A DNA stretch of 64,000 nucleotides from Labilibaculum filiforme (GTDB lineage: Bacteria; Bacteroidota; Bacteroidia; Bacteroidales; Marinifilaceae). The notes beneath the pieces were generated by a model. It made no database searches, was not told where the DNA came from, and saw nothing but the letters and a program-made list of their open reading frames with translations. Both the position numbers and the translations under genes were made by a program. Shown piece by piece: positions 44,407-53,262 of the stretch (its first letter is position 1; each line of letters starts with the position of its first letter). Location: contig NZ_MVDD01000014.1 in the NCBI RefSeq assembly GCF_002843315.1, positions 1-64,000 of the forward strand. Reading direction: 5' to 3'.

Positions 44407-45645
44407 TTACTTTATTTTTTTATCATCATTTTGCAAATTCCACTTCACATCCTGATGTAACAGATGACCCATCTTATTCATTTTGGTCTGTAAATAGAAT
44501 TCATTTTTTTCGTTACAAGTCATTTCAATCTCTTCACGAGCAACGATTTTTAAACCATAACCTTTTAACCCAGCTACTTTTAGTGGATTATTAGTCATTA
44601 AAGTCAAATTTTTAACGCCCAAATCGGCCAAAATAGCCGCGCCTATACCATAATCACGTAGGTCGGCTTTAAATCCTAATGCCAAATTCGCCTCTACCGT
44701 ATCCATTCCCATATCCTGAAGTTGGTATGCTTTTAATTTATTCATTAAACCAATACCTCTTCCTTCCTGACGCATGTACAACAACACGCCTCTGCCTGCC
44801 TCTTCAATTCTTTTCATAGCTTCCTGTAACTGGTCCCCGCAATCGCATCGCATGGAACCAAACGCATCGCCAGTTAAACATTCCGAATGCACACGAACCA
44901 AAACTGGCTCTGTCGTATGAACATCTCCTTTAACCAAAGCAACATGATGCTCGCCAGTAATTTTATTCACATAACCATGAGCTCTAAATTCACCTTGTTT
45001 TGTTGGCATTTCTGTCTCGGTTACCTTTTCGATTACGCTCTCCGTTTGTCTACGATATTCAATTAGATCAGCAATTGTAATCATTTTAAGCTGATGCTTT
45101 TTAATATATTCTCTTAGTTGAGGAACACGAGCCATAGTTCCGTCCTCATTCATAATTTCGCAAATTACTCCTGCTGGATATAAACCCGCCATTCTAGCTA
45201 AATCTACTGCCGCCTCGGTATGTCCAGCCCGAACCAACACTCCATTTTTACGAGCTACCAAAGGAAAAATATGTCCCGGACGAGTAAAATCTTCTGGTTT
45301 TGCCTTCTTATCGAATACTTTTTTTATGGTATGAGCACGCTCATGAGCAGAAATACCTGTTGCACAATCTGCAGCATCGATACTAACGGTAAAAGCTGTT
45401 TGTTTTGCATCGGTATTGTTGTAAACCATCATATCAATGTTCAACTCATCCAAACGCTCTTTAACAATTGGCATACAAATTAAACCACCAGCTTGTCGAG
45501 CCATAAAATTAATTGCCTCAGGGGTTACCATTTCTGCCGCCATCAACAAATCCCCCTCATTTTCACGATCCTCATCGTCCACCACCACAATCATTTTTCC
45601 TAATTTGATGTCTTCGATCGCTTCTTCAATTGTATGAAATTTCAT
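44407..45645 (-). CDS. ribBA: Bifunctional DHBP synthase / GTP cyclohydrolase II
   Basis: Supplies both riboflavin precursors. The N-terminal half (about 1-200) is 3,4-dihydroxy-2-butanone-4-phosphate synthase, with the metal/acid cluster [18 protein letters not shown] and the [13 protein letters not shown] block. The C-terminal half is GTP cyclohydrolase II, with the zinc cysteines in [16 protein letters not shown] and the catalytic RQEGRGIGL loop. Both domains have their key residues, so both activities should exist. Length 412 is usual. Third gene of the operon, 33 bases after ribE. Confidence 0.96.
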   Translation of the reverse strand: MKFHTIEEAIEDIKLGKMIVVVDDEDRENEGDLLMAAEMVTPEAINFMARQAGGLICMPIVKERLDELNIDMMVYNNTDAKQTAFTVSIDAADCATGISAHERAHTIKKVFDKKAKPEDFTRPGHIFPLVARKNGVLVRAGHTEAAVDLARMAGLYPAGVICEIMNEDGTMARVPQLREYIKKHQLKMITIADLIEYRRQTESVIEKVTETEMPTKQGEFRAHGYVNKITGEHHVALVKGDVHTTEPVLVRVHSECLTGDAFGSMRCDCGDQLQEAMKRIEEAGRGVLLYMRQEGRGIGLMNKLKAYQLQDMGMDTVEANLALGFKADLRDYGIGAAILADLGVKNLTLMTNNPLKVAGLKGYGLKIVAREEIEMTCNEKNEFYLQTKMNKMGHLLHQDVKWNLQNDDKKIK

Positions 45646-45678
45646 AATTTCTAGTATTGTTGTTGTTTATTTATTCTC

Positions 45679-46338
45679 TTATACGAATCCATTCTCTCTC
45701 AAGAAATTCATCGAAATGTCTTTTTTATCCGCTTTAGCGTTTTCCTCTTCTTTATGAAACATGAATTTCTCAATGTATTTAGCTGTCATGTCGCATTCCA
45801 AATTTACCTTCGCACCTATTTTTTTAGAAGTTAACGTGGTATCCTCCTGTGTCAATGGGATTATAGAAACCTTAAAAATTTTATCATCCACATAGGCCAC
45901 AGTCAAGCTAATTCCATCAATTGCGATAGAACCTTTTTCTACAATATATTTCAAAATATTCTTAGGAGCCGCAATGCACACCCAAATGGCATTATCGTCG
46001 TGCTCCTTACTCACCACTTCTCCTAAGCCATCAACATGTCCGCTAAGCATATGGCCACCCATCCGATCGCCAAGACGAAGCGCGCGCTCTAAATTCACGC
46101 GGCTTCCCGCTCCCAACAATCCGAAATTTGTTCGGCTCATTGTCTCCGGCATTACATCCGCCGAAAAACCAGTTGAATTAAAAGCAACCACTGTCAAACA
46201 AATTCCATTGGTAGCAATACTATCGCCCAACTTCACATCATCCATAATTGTGCGAGCTGCAATCGTCAAGCGAATTGACTTGCCTCCACTTTGTATGGAT
46301 TTAATGCTACCTATTTCTTCAATTAAACCTGTAAACAT
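45679..46338 (-). CDS. ribE: Riboflavin synthase, alpha subunit
   Basis: Dismutates two lumazine molecules into riboflavin and the pyrimidine. Two homologous lumazine-binding domains are visible: MFTGLIEEIGSI and GHMLSGHVDGLGEV, each followed by a similar 'SIATNGICLTV' or 'SIAIDGISLTV' strand. The conserved N-terminal MFTG is intact; it is needed for catalysis. Length 219; the last about 25 residues (charged, 'HKEEENAKADKKD') extend past the usual end. Second gene in the operon, 58 bases after ribD. The symbol ribC is used in some species. Confidence 0.95.
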   Translation of the reverse strand: MFTGLIEEIGSIKSIQSGGKSIRLTIAARTIMDDVKLGDSIATNGICLTVVAFNSTGFSADVMPETMSRTNFGLLGAGSRVNLERALRLGDRMGGHMLSGHVDGLGEVVSKEHDDNAIWVCIAAPKNILKYIVEKGSIAIDGISLTVAYVDDKIFKVSIIPLTQEDTTLTSKKIGAKVNLECDMTAKYIEKFMFHKEEENAKADKKDISMNFLRENGFV

Positions 46339-46396
46339 TTTATTTATAGATTGTTAGATGTAAGATATTAGATGTGAGATTTCACATCAAAACTCC

Positions 46397-47509
46397 TCAT
46401 CTACATTTATTTTTTTTTATTTTCCCTGTTAGCAGCAGATCATTTCCAAGCTGCTCTATTTTAATACTCTCCAATTCAATCGCATCTTTCATCCATTCAA
46501 TTCCTTCGCCTCCAACTGGTGATTTTGAATTGGCTCCACCAATAATTTTAGGAGCAATAAAAGAAATTACCTCATCCACAATTCCTGCCTCGAGTGCTGC
46601 AAAATTAAGCGTTGCTCCACCTTCCAATAAGATTCCATCTATTCCAGACACTCCAAGCTGCCTCATTAAATCACTAAGGTCCACTCTGCCATTTCTGGAT
46701 TTTGTAACTAAAACTGTATTTCCCAATTCTTCGATCTGCTTCAATTTTATCGAATCCGCCTTTTCCGTTACCGCAACAATTGTTTTAGCCTGACTAGGCG
46801 TATTCACTATTTTTGAATGCAAAGGAATTCGTGCTGTACTATCCACCACAATCCTTACGGGATTTCTTCCTTCTCCTTTTTTCAATCGAGTTGTCAACAT
46901 TGGATCATCTGCAATTACCGTATCCACACCAACTAATATTCCAGCCAGTTCATTTCTAATCTGATGAACATGTGCGCGTGACATTTCATTAGATACCCAA
47001 CGAGAATCGCCAGTTTTACTAGCTATTTTACCATCTAAAGTCATGGCAGTTTTTAGAACTACATAGGGTACTTTATTTTGAATGAATTTTAGAAAAACAC
47101 GATTTAAATAGCTCAATTCTTCACACAAATAACCGTATTCTACCTCAATTCCATTATCCTCCAATAACTTCACTCCTTTTCCTGCTACTAATGGATTAGG
47201 ATCTAACATTCCAATTACCACTTTAGCAATTTTATTTTTCACAATTGCCTCGGCACAGGGTGGAGTTTTTCCATAATGCGAACATGGTTCCAGAGTAACA
47301 AACATGGTAGCTCCTTCTACCGATTCTGTAGCAGAACGAAAGGCATTTACCTCGGCATGCGGGCCACCAAAAAATTCATGATATCCTTCACCAATTATTT
47401 CATTATCGCGAACAATTACAGCACCAACCAAAGGATTAGGATTTACGCTTCCTATTCCTTTTTTAGCCAATTCAAAGGCTCTCTGCATGTATTGATATTC
47501 TTTACTCAT
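46397..47509 (-). CDS. ribD: Bifunctional riboflavin deaminase/reductase
   Basis: Carries out the second and third steps of riboflavin synthesis. The deaminase half (about 1-145) has the zinc motif HAE in GGPHAEVNAF and EPCSHYGKTPPC. The reductase half (about 150-370) has VVLKTAMTLDGKIA and GGATLNFAAL. The start is set at the ATG at 47509 (MSKEYQYMQRA); an in-frame ATG lies two codons upstream (47515). A longer frame back to 47608 must be rejected because it would run through the riboswitch terminator. The ATG follows directly after the terminator's T run, so translation has almost no leader beyond it. First gene of the riboflavin operon. Confidence 0.95.
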   Translation of the reverse strand: MSKEYQYMQRAFELAKKGIGSVNPNPLVGAVIVRDNEIIGEGYHEFFGGPHAEVNAFRSATESVEGATMFVTLEPCSHYGKTPPCAEAIVKNKIAKVVIGMLDPNPLVAGKGVKLLEDNGIEVEYGYLCEELSYLNRVFLKFIQNKVPYVVLKTAMTLDGKIASKTGDSRWVSNEMSRAHVHQIRNELAGILVGVDTVIADDPMLTTRLKKGEGRNPVRIVVDSTARIPLHSKIVNTPSQAKTIVAVTEKADSIKLKQIEELGNTVLVTKSRNGRVDLSDLMRQLGVSGIDGILLEGGATLNFAALEAGIVDEVISFIAPKIIGGANSKSPVGGEGIEWMKDAIELESIKIEQLGNDLLLTGKIKKNKCR

Positions 47510-47514
47510 TTGCA

Positions 47515-47557
47515 TAAAAACAAAAAGCCCTGAACAGTTTATTAAACTATTCAGGGC
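47515..47557 (-). terminator. Expression-platform terminator of the FMN riboswitch
   Basis: On the minus strand a 14-bp stem (one G-U pair, loop AAU; 47527-47540 with 47544-47557) is followed by TTTTTGTTTTT and then the ribD ATG. Its 5' arm contains UGCCCUGAA, complementary over nine bases to UUCAGGGCA at the 5' edge of the aptamer (47727-47735). That offers an antiterminator pairing when FMN is absent. Confidence 0.9.
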
Positions 47558-47625
47558 ATCTATTATAGGTATAGCCAAATGGAAATTACATCCATTGACA
47601 TGAATCAATCAATTTGATTAATTGT

Positions 47626-47740
47626 TTTTCTTCTCCCATCCAGACTGTACTGTCGGTACTGGAATCACACCAGTTCAATCTCGTTAAAGATTCGCGGACT
47701 ATCACCGCCGGTCGGGAATTTCACCCTGCCCTGAAGAAAC
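47626..47740 (-). ncRNA. FMN riboswitch aptamer (RFN element)
   Basis: The complement shows the strictly conserved RFN segments in order: CAGGGCAGGGTGAAATTCCC, GACCGGCGGTGATAGTCCGCG, a variable arm, then GGTGTGATTCCAGTACCG, ACAGTACAGTCTGGATGGGA and the closing GAAGA that pairs with the 5' GUUUCUUC to make P1. FMN binding should cause early termination ahead of ribD, giving feedback on the ribD-ribE-ribBA-ribH operon. Confidence 0.97.
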
Positions 47741-47756
47741 AATAAATATGTTAGAA

Positions 47757-47786
47757 CAAAGATAACCGTCCTTATTCTGCTACAAA
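47757..47786 (-). promoter_or_regulatory. Promoter of the riboflavin operon
   Basis: On the minus strand TTTG (47783-47786) and TATCTTTG (47757-47764) are separated by 18 bases. The start of transcription would be just before the riboswitch. Confidence 0.75.
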
Positions 47787-47991
47787 TATATAGTTTTAGA
47801 AAATAAAAACAAACCAAATAATCCGTCTTTACAACCCTCAACAATTGTCTATATCAAAAAAAAAGAGTTCTTCCCTCCAAATAGTACACAATCTAGAAGT
47901 ATTAATAAGGATATTCCTCAAAAAAAAGTCCTTTAGTTCTCAAATCTATCCTAATGAGTGGCAGACATTTCGTAAATGGTATTAATTCTAC

Positions 47992-47999
47992 TATCTTTG
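47992..47999 (+). promoter_or_regulatory. Probable era promoter -7 element
   Basis: TATCTTTG directly upstream of era (ATG at 48033), giving a leader of about 27 bases. The -33 region is ATTTCG, about 19 bases away. Confidence 0.6.
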
Positions 48000-48032
48000 C
48001 AAAAATTTTTAAATCACTAAATTGGAGTACAT

Positions 48033-48914
48033 ATGCCTCATAAATCAGGTTTTGTAAATATTATTGGAAATCCCAACGTTGGGAAATCAACCTTAATGAA
48101 TAATTTGGTTGGGGAACGCATCTCGATTATTACCTCAAAATCACAGACCACGCGTCACCGAATTAAAGGAATTGTTAATGGAGATGATTTTCAAATCGTA
48201 TACTCTGATACCCCAGGAGTTTTGCAGCCAAACTACAAGCTTCAGGAGTCGATGATGAAATTTTCGACTTCGGCATTGGTTGATGCTGACGTTATTTTAT
48301 ATGTTACCGATGTTATTGAAACGATCGATAAAAACGAAGAATTCCTTAAAAAGGTTCAAAATTCGGAGGTTCCAGTACTTTTGCTGATTAATAAAATTGA
48401 TTTAACGGATCAGGAAAAATTAAACAAATTGGTTGATCGCTGGAAAGTAACACTTCCTAAGGCTGAAATATTCCCAATGTCGGCAACTGAGAATTTTAAT
48501 ATATCGAATGTATTCAATAGAATTCTGGAACTTTTACCAGTAGCTCCTCCTTTTTTCGCGAAAGATGAGCTTACCGATAAACCATCCCGTTTCTTTGTGA
48601 ACGAAATTATTCGAGAAAAAATACTTATCCATTACGAAAAAGAAATTCCATATTCGGTAGAAGTAGTAGTAGAAGAGTTTAAAGATGAGCCAAAAATCAT
48701 CAACATTATGGCTGTAATTAATGTCGAACGAACTTCTCAAAAAGGAATTATCATTGGACATCAGGGAAAAGCATTAAAAAAAGTAGGTACAGAAGCCCGA
48801 CTAGACATGGAAAAGTTCTTTGGCAAAAAAGTATTTTTAAAATTATACGTTAAAGTTGCAAAGGACTGGAGAAGCAAAGACTCTCATTTAAAAGATTTTG
48901 GATACAATCAATAA
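48033..48914 (+). CDS. era: GTPase Era
   Basis: Ribosome-assembly GTPase that binds 16S rRNA. The G1 motif [10 protein letters not shown] is near the N terminus, with switch I containing the TTRH stretch, G3 in SDTPGVL and G4 in INKID. A C-terminal KH domain carries IIGHQGKALKKVGTEAR (about 240-260). Length 293 is usual. It begins a small GTPase region with der downstream (94-base gap), although the two may be separate transcripts. A long frame on the opposite strand is only a shadow. Confidence 0.96.
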   Translation: MPHKSGFVNIIGNPNVGKSTLMNNLVGERISIITSKSQTTRHRIKGIVNGDDFQIVYSDTPGVLQPNYKLQESMMKFSTSALVDADVILYVTDVIETIDKNEEFLKKVQNSEVPVLLLINKIDLTDQEKLNKLVDRWKVTLPKAEIFPMSATENFNISNVFNRILELLPVAPPFFAKDELTDKPSRFFVNEIIREKILIHYEKEIPYSVEVVVEEFKDEPKIINIMAVINVERTSQKGIIIGHQGKALKKVGTEARLDMEKFFGKKVFLKLYVKVAKDWRSKDSHLKDFGYNQ

Positions 48915-49008
48915 GTACCGAACGGTATTGATACATCAGTAAAGATCTTTAAGATTTAATCAATTGAATAAGAATTACACGCAGAGATTGCGTTAGAAAA
49001 ATAAGATA

Positions 49009-50316
49009 ATGAGCAATATAGTTGCAATTGTAGGAAGACCAAATGTTGGAAAATCTACACTTTTTAATCGATTATCAGGTACACGAAAAGCAATCGTAAA
49101 CGAAACTGCTGGCGTTACCCGTGATCGTAATTACGGAAAATCGGAATGGAATGGCGTAGAATTTTCCATTATTGATACGGGAGGTTACGCTACTAATTCA
49201 GAAGATATTTTTGAGGAGGAAATTCGCAAACAGGTAATGATTGCCATTGAGGAAGCCGATTCGATTCTTTTTGTTTTAGATGTGCAACATGGAATTACCG
49301 ATTTAGATACCGCTGTTGCAGGTATTCTTCGACGCACCAAAAAGAAAGTATACCTAGTTGCAAATAAAGCTGACAACTCAGATTTAATTTTTGCAGCCAA
49401 CGAATTTTATTCCATAGGTATGAACGGACAGGTTTTTCCAATTTCATCGGTAAATGGATCGGGAACTGGAGATTTACTGGATGCTGTAGTGGCTGATTTT
49501 GACATTAAACCAAACGACGATGATGAAAATCTTCCAAGAATAGCATTTGTTGGTCGTCCAAACGTCGGAAAATCGTCTACTGTAAATGCTTTGGTTGGTA
49601 TAGACCGAAACATTGTAACCGATGTTGCCGGCACAACAAGAGATTCGATACATACACGATTTCAGAAATTTGGTCATGATTTTATCATGGTAGATACTGC
49701 CGGGGTTCGTAAAAAACCTAAGGTTCACGAAGATTTGGAATTCTATTCGGTAATGCGATCTATCAGAACCATTGAAAGTGCTGATGTTTGTGTTTTGATT
49801 TTAGATGCTACGCGTGGAATTGAAGCACAAGATTTAAGTATTCTTGATATCATCATCAACAATCGTAAAGGAGTTGTGATCATGATTAACAAATGGGATT
49901 TGGTGGATAAAGAAACCAATACCATGAAAGAATTTGAGGAGGAGATAAGAAATCGCATTGCACCATTTAGAGATGTTCCAATCATTTTCACCTCTGCCCT
50001 TACCAAACAACGACTAATTCAGGTTTTGGAATCGGCACTTGAAGTTTACGAAAATCGTATTCGCAAAATACCAACTTCGGAACTAAATAATGTTATGCAA
50101 AAAGCAATAGCTGCGCTTAATCCTCCTGCTTTAAAAGGGAAGTTCATAAAAATAAAATATGTAACGCAGCTACCTACTTTTGCACCAACATTTGCATTTT
50201 ACTGCAATCTTCCTCAATATATTAAAGATCCTTACAAAAGATATCTTGAGAATCAGATTCGCAAAAACTGGTCCTTTACCGGAGTACCAATGCAAATTTT
50301 TGTGAGAAAAAAATAA
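49009..50316 (+). CDS. der: GTPase Der (EngA)
   Basis: Double-domain GTPase for 50S subunit assembly. Domain 1 has [14 protein letters not shown] and DTGGY; domain 2 has [14 protein letters not shown] (about residue 182) and DTAGVRKK, with NKADN and NKWDL as the two G4 motifs. The C-terminal KH-like domain follows, with [10 protein letters not shown] and ending in MQIFVRKK. Length 435 matches the family. A strong terminator follows. Confidence 0.97.
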   Translation: MSNIVAIVGRPNVGKSTLFNRLSGTRKAIVNETAGVTRDRNYGKSEWNGVEFSIIDTGGYATNSEDIFEEEIRKQVMIAIEEADSILFVLDVQHGITDLDTAVAGILRRTKKKVYLVANKADNSDLIFAANEFYSIGMNGQVFPISSVNGSGTGDLLDAVVADFDIKPNDDDENLPRIAFVGRPNVGKSSTVNALVGIDRNIVTDVAGTTRDSIHTRFQKFGHDFIMVDTAGVRKKPKVHEDLEFYSVMRSIRTIESADVCVLILDATRGIEAQDLSILDIIINNRKGVVIMINKWDLVDKETNTMKEFEEEIRNRIAPFRDVPIIFTSALTKQRLIQVLESALEVYENRIRKIPTSELNNVMQKAIAALNPPALKGKFIKIKYVTQLPTFAPTFAFYCNLPQYIKDPYKRYLENQIRKNWSFTGVPMQIFVRKK

Positions 50317-50340
50317 TTTGCTGTACCCAGCAGAAACAAA

Positions 50341-50373
50341 AGCCGATTCAGATATACTGAATCGGTTTTTTTA
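50341..50373 (+). terminator. Terminator of der
   Basis: A 9-bp stem CCGATTCAG/CTGAATCGG with a five-base loop and seven T residues, 25 bases past the stop codon. Confidence 0.92.
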
Positions 50374-50447
50374 TGTCGTGAACTGAAAATAATTTTTGAT
50401 AACTAATATTTTAGTTATATTTAAATTCTAATCATAAAAACCAAGAC

Positions 50448-51707
50448 ATGAAACATTTTATTCTTCTACTATTGTTAAGCGTTGGAACCAGCCTTTCGGC
50501 AAGTTATGCTCAAAAAACGGCTAAGCTAGATCAACTTTTATTTTCGGAACAATACCTTGAAGCCATTCCATTACTAGAGCAATTGATAAAAAAAGACAGC
50601 ACAAACAGTTTGTTGTATTTTCAACTTGGCAAGCTTTACCAAAAGCTTGACAAAGATCTATTAGCCACATATAATTATCGAAAAGCCAACACTTTACAGC
50701 CAAACTCCGAGACTACACTACTCAGCTTAAGCTCAAGTTTATATGCACTAGGAAATTACCCCGATGCCGAAAAACATCTATCCAATTTATATGCCATCGA
50801 CTCTACCAACTATTCTATCAACCTACTTTTCGCAAAAACACTTGCCAGTCAAAACAAACTACAAGAAAGCTTAGATCTCTATCAGCAAATAATCGAGGTC
50901 GACTCTTTAAATCCTGGCATACATAAACAAATAGGCAGTTTAAAAGATCGAATGCAAGATTTCAATGGCTCTTTATCATCCTATATGATTTCTTACGAAC
51001 TAAATACTTCGGACTTATCGGTATTAGTACATATTATACAGCAATTGTATGAGATGACTGGCTACCAGCAAGCATTAGAATACTGCTCAAAAGGTTTAGT
51101 CACCTATCCGAACAACAGTGTATTACTAAAGAAAAAAGCGCAGGTTTTAATCGGATTAGAATGGTACGATAATGCCTTAAACATTTTAAAAGATCTGGAA
51201 GGCAGTAAGCAATTAAGCGAAGCCGAGCACAAATATTTAGGCATTTGCTACATGCAAACCCGACAATATGAAGAGGCGTTAACTGCTTTTGCTGCTTGCG
51301 GTCCTAATTTCGAAAAAGACCCCATGATAAATTTTCACACCGGAATTTGTTATGCCAGATTGAACCAACACCAAAAAGCAATTACTTATTTAGAGAATGC
51401 ACTTTTCTATATTACTCCAAGCATTGAAGCATCTATGCATTTGTATTTGGCAAAATCGTATCATGCCAACCAACAATTCGAAAAAGCCATTACTTCCTAT
51501 CAACACCATTTCGAAATGGATAACACCAATGCCGATATACTATACGAAATTGCAACTAGCTACGAAGAGTATGGAAATAATAAGGATAAAGCTTTAGATT
51601 ACTACTCGAAATATCTACAACAAAGTAATAACAAGGAGGATCCGAAATATGAATATGCCAAATCGCGTATTCTTCGCATCAAAGAAAATATACACTTCGA
51701 AAAGTAA
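50448..51707 (+). CDS. TPR-repeat protein with signal peptide
   Basis: A secreted or periplasmic tetratricopeptide repeat protein. The signal peptide (FILLLLLSVGTSLSASYAQ) is followed by about ten TPR units filling the whole length; good examples are 'YFQLGKLYQKLDKDLLATYNYRKA', 'HKYLGICYMQTRQYEEALTAF' and 'YEIATSYEEYGNNKDKALDYY'. No other domain is present. TPR proteins act as scaffolds; the partner is unknown. Read by itself with a terminator before it. The stop codon lies five bases before a 12-bp palindrome and the promoter of the hemerythrin gene, so no cotranscription is implied. Confidence 0.88.
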   Translation: MKHFILLLLLSVGTSLSASYAQKTAKLDQLLFSEQYLEAIPLLEQLIKKDSTNSLLYFQLGKLYQKLDKDLLATYNYRKANTLQPNSETTLLSLSSSLYALGNYPDAEKHLSNLYAIDSTNYSINLLFAKTLASQNKLQESLDLYQQIIEVDSLNPGIHKQIGSLKDRMQDFNGSLSSYMISYELNTSDLSVLVHIIQQLYEMTGYQQALEYCSKGLVTYPNNSVLLKKKAQVLIGLEWYDNALNILKDLEGSKQLSEAEHKYLGICYMQTRQYEEALTAFAACGPNFEKDPMINFHTGICYARLNQHQKAITYLENALFYITPSIEASMHLYLAKSYHANQQFEKAITSYQHHFEMDNTNADILYEIATSYEEYGNNKDKALDYYSKYLQQSNNKEDPKYEYAKSRILRIKENIHFEK

Positions 51708-51711
51708 TATC

Positions 51712-51723
51712 CCTACATGTAGG
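51712..51723. promoter_or_regulatory. 12-bp palindrome upstream of the hemerythrin-gene promoter
   Basis: CCTACATGTAGG is a perfect palindrome ending two bases before the -33 TTG (51726-51728). The position suits an operator bound by a dimeric activator or repressor, for example the LuxR-type regulator of the same operon. That is an inference; no binding site of this kind is known to me. Confidence 0.5.
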
Positions 51724-51725
51724 TA

Positions 51726-51755
51726 TTGCTAACGAATAATAGATCTGTAATTTTG
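51726..51755 (+). promoter_or_regulatory. Promoter of the hemerythrin-regulator operon
   Basis: TTG (51726-51728), 19 bases, TAATTTTG (51748-51755): an excellent match to the Bacteroidota housekeeping promoter. The transcript would start near 51762 and have a leader of about 170 bases before the ATG at 51931. Confidence 0.65.
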
Positions 51756-51781
51756 TGCCTACAAAACATGCGACAACAACT

Positions 51782-51850
51782 AAAACCAAGAGATCCAAAA
51801 TATCTTTTGCCATAAGATTAGTTTTAATGTTACATACTACTCTTGGTTTT
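51782..51850 (+). other. Structured 5' leader of the hemerythrin operon
   Basis: The 11-base arms AAAACCAAGAG (51782-51792) and CTCTTGGTTTT (51840-51850) are perfectly complementary. They enclose a smaller hairpin with ATCTT/AAGAT (loop TTGCCAT). The downstream tail GGTTTTTGCTTGC is T-rich, so the element could be an attenuator, or a terminator of the upstream transcript. No named riboswitch class fits. Confidence 0.5.
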
Positions 51851-51930
51851 GGTTTTTGCTTGCATTCTATCTGAGTTTCTTCGGATATCTCCTACTTTTT
51901 ATTAATTTAGACTAATTAAACTAATAAGCT

Positions 51931-52659
51931 ATGCGCATAAAAAAGGACATGAAGTTGGCCGATGTAATTCAGTTGAATTACATGCTCATTCCGGTTATTC
52001 ATCGCTTTGGAATCAATTTAGGATTTGGCGACAAAACGGTTGCAGAGGTGTGTAAGGATAACGAAGTAGACTTGAACTTTTTTCTGCAATTGGTTAATGC
52101 TTATCACGATAAAGATTATTTCCCAAAAGAAGAACTTCAAACAATTCCGGTAAAAAATATCGTTAACTATCTAAAAATGACTCACGCCAGTTATTTAAAT
52201 GATAAGCTATCGGAAATTGATGATAAAATTATCTCTCTTCAATCGGAAGATATGGAAGATCAAAGATACATTCTGCTCATCAAAAACTTTTTTGACGGTT
52301 ACAAATCGGAACTTACAGAACATATTCTGCATGAAGAAAATGTAGTTTTCCCTTACGTGTTAGCAGTAGAAGAAATCATTAAAACACAAAGCTTTACAGC
52401 ATCAAATCGTGCCATTTTCGAATCATTTTCCATTGAAAAATATGAAGAAGAACACAACGATGTAGAAGAAAAATTGATGGATTTAAAAACTATCATGATT
52501 AAATACCTTACACCACCAGCAAATAGTACCCTTTACCATACAATTATTCAAGATCTGTTTAAACTAGAAGAAGATTTGAACTATCACTCCAGAATTGAAG
52601 ATAAGGTTCTAACTCCGAAAGTTATTTTAATGGAAAAATCGATCAGCAACCTACTTTAA
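51931..52659 (+). CDS. Hemerythrin-like di-iron protein (RIC-related)
   Basis: Four-helix hemerythrin HHE-type protein. The di-iron ligands can be read as H85, H131, E135, H175, H219 and E223, in the motifs THASYL, EHILHEENVVFPY, EEEHNDVEEKL and NYHSRIEDKVL. Residues 8-60 resemble the ScdA N-terminal domain of RIC (repair of iron centers) proteins, but the paired cysteines of that domain are replaced by Leu-Gly in 'RFGINLGFGDKTVAEV'. RIC relatives protect or repair Fe-S clusters after nitrosative or oxidative stress; here the role may be binding O2, NO or iron. It is cytoplasmic, 242 residues. Its gene is nine bases upstream of a LuxR-type regulator, which suggests a sensor-regulator pair. 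Confidence 0.85.
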   Translation: MRIKKDMKLADVIQLNYMLIPVIHRFGINLGFGDKTVAEVCKDNEVDLNFFLQLVNAYHDKDYFPKEELQTIPVKNIVNYLKMTHASYLNDKLSEIDDKIISLQSEDMEDQRYILLIKNFFDGYKSELTEHILHEENVVFPYVLAVEEIIKTQSFTASNRAIFESFSIEKYEEEHNDVEEKLMDLKTIMIKYLTPPANSTLYHTIIQDLFKLEEDLNYHSRIEDKVLTPKVILMEKSISNLL

Positions 52660-52668
52660 ATTCTAAAC

Positions 52669-53262
52669 ATGGCTAGATCTACCATTCTTATTGCAGAAAA
52701 TTCGTGTATAATTCGAAAAGGACTCCGGTCGATTCTTCAAAATCTGGAGAATTCTGAAGTAATTCAGCTGATTGATGATAAGGAGGACGTGTGCAAAATT
52801 GTAACCAAAAGCAAGCCAGACATTCTTATTATCAACCCGAATATGTTGCCTGGTGATTGTTTGGATGTAAAAAAAGAACTTTTTGCCACCAATAAGCTCA
52901 GTCTGGTATTAATTTCAGACAAAAAAAATATCGAAAAAGAATTAAAAGCAGATGCTTACATCAATTATTCTGATGGACAAAATGCCATTCTTGATAAGCT
53001 ACAAGAAATTTTAAACAAAAAAAATAAAAGCGTTCATGCGGATAAAAGTTCTGAAACAATTAGTTCTCGAGAAAAGAATATTTTGAAACATATTGCCCTC
53101 GGATTAACCAATAAAGAAATTGCCGATCAACTATTTATTAGCATTCATACGGTGGTTACTCACCGCAAAAACATTACCCAGAAACTGGGTATTAAGTCAG
53201 TTTCTGGATTAACTGTTTATGCCATTTTACACAATCTTATTTCTATGGATGAAGTAAAATAG
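52669..53262 (+). CDS. LuxR/NarL-type regulator with degenerate receiver domain
   Basis: DNA-binding transcription factor with a receiver-like N-terminal domain (1-115) and a C-terminal HTH_LuxR domain (about 128-192, ISSREKNILKHIALGLTNKE ... ADQLFISIHTVVTHRKNI). The receiver is not a normal phosphorylation domain: the acidic pair is E10-N11, the phosphoacceptor Asp is N56 (IINPNM), and the Lys of the 'K' motif is missing (AYINYS). It should therefore work without phosphotransfer, perhaps through ligand or protein contact with the hemerythrin-like protein encoded just upstream (nine-base gap). The DNA-binding helix is intact. Its stop abuts the stop of the convergent MBL gene with no gap. No kinase partner is in the same operon. 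Confidence 0.85.
   Translation: MARSTILIAENSCIIRKGLRSILQNLENSEVIQLIDDKEDVCKIVTKSKPDILIINPNMLPGDCLDVKKELFATNKLSLVLISDKKNIEKELKADAYINYSDGQNAILDKLQEILNKKNKSVHADKSSETISSREKNILKHIALGLTNKEIADQLFISIHTVVTHRKNITQKLGIKSVSGLTVYAILHNLISMDEVK

Noticed and set aside
44115-44594. 159-codon plus-strand frame across ribH and ribBA
   Set aside because: Antisense to two riboflavin genes with clear motifs; Phe/His/Leu-rich shadow.
47510-47608. Upstream extension of ribD to 47608
   Set aside because: The extra codons run through the riboswitch terminator and have no homology; translation should begin at 47509 or 47515.
51714-51723. FNR/CRP-type box in the hemerythrin promoter
   Set aside because: The palindrome is CCTACATGTAGG, which does not match TTGAT-N4-ATCAA or TGTGA-N6-TCACA.
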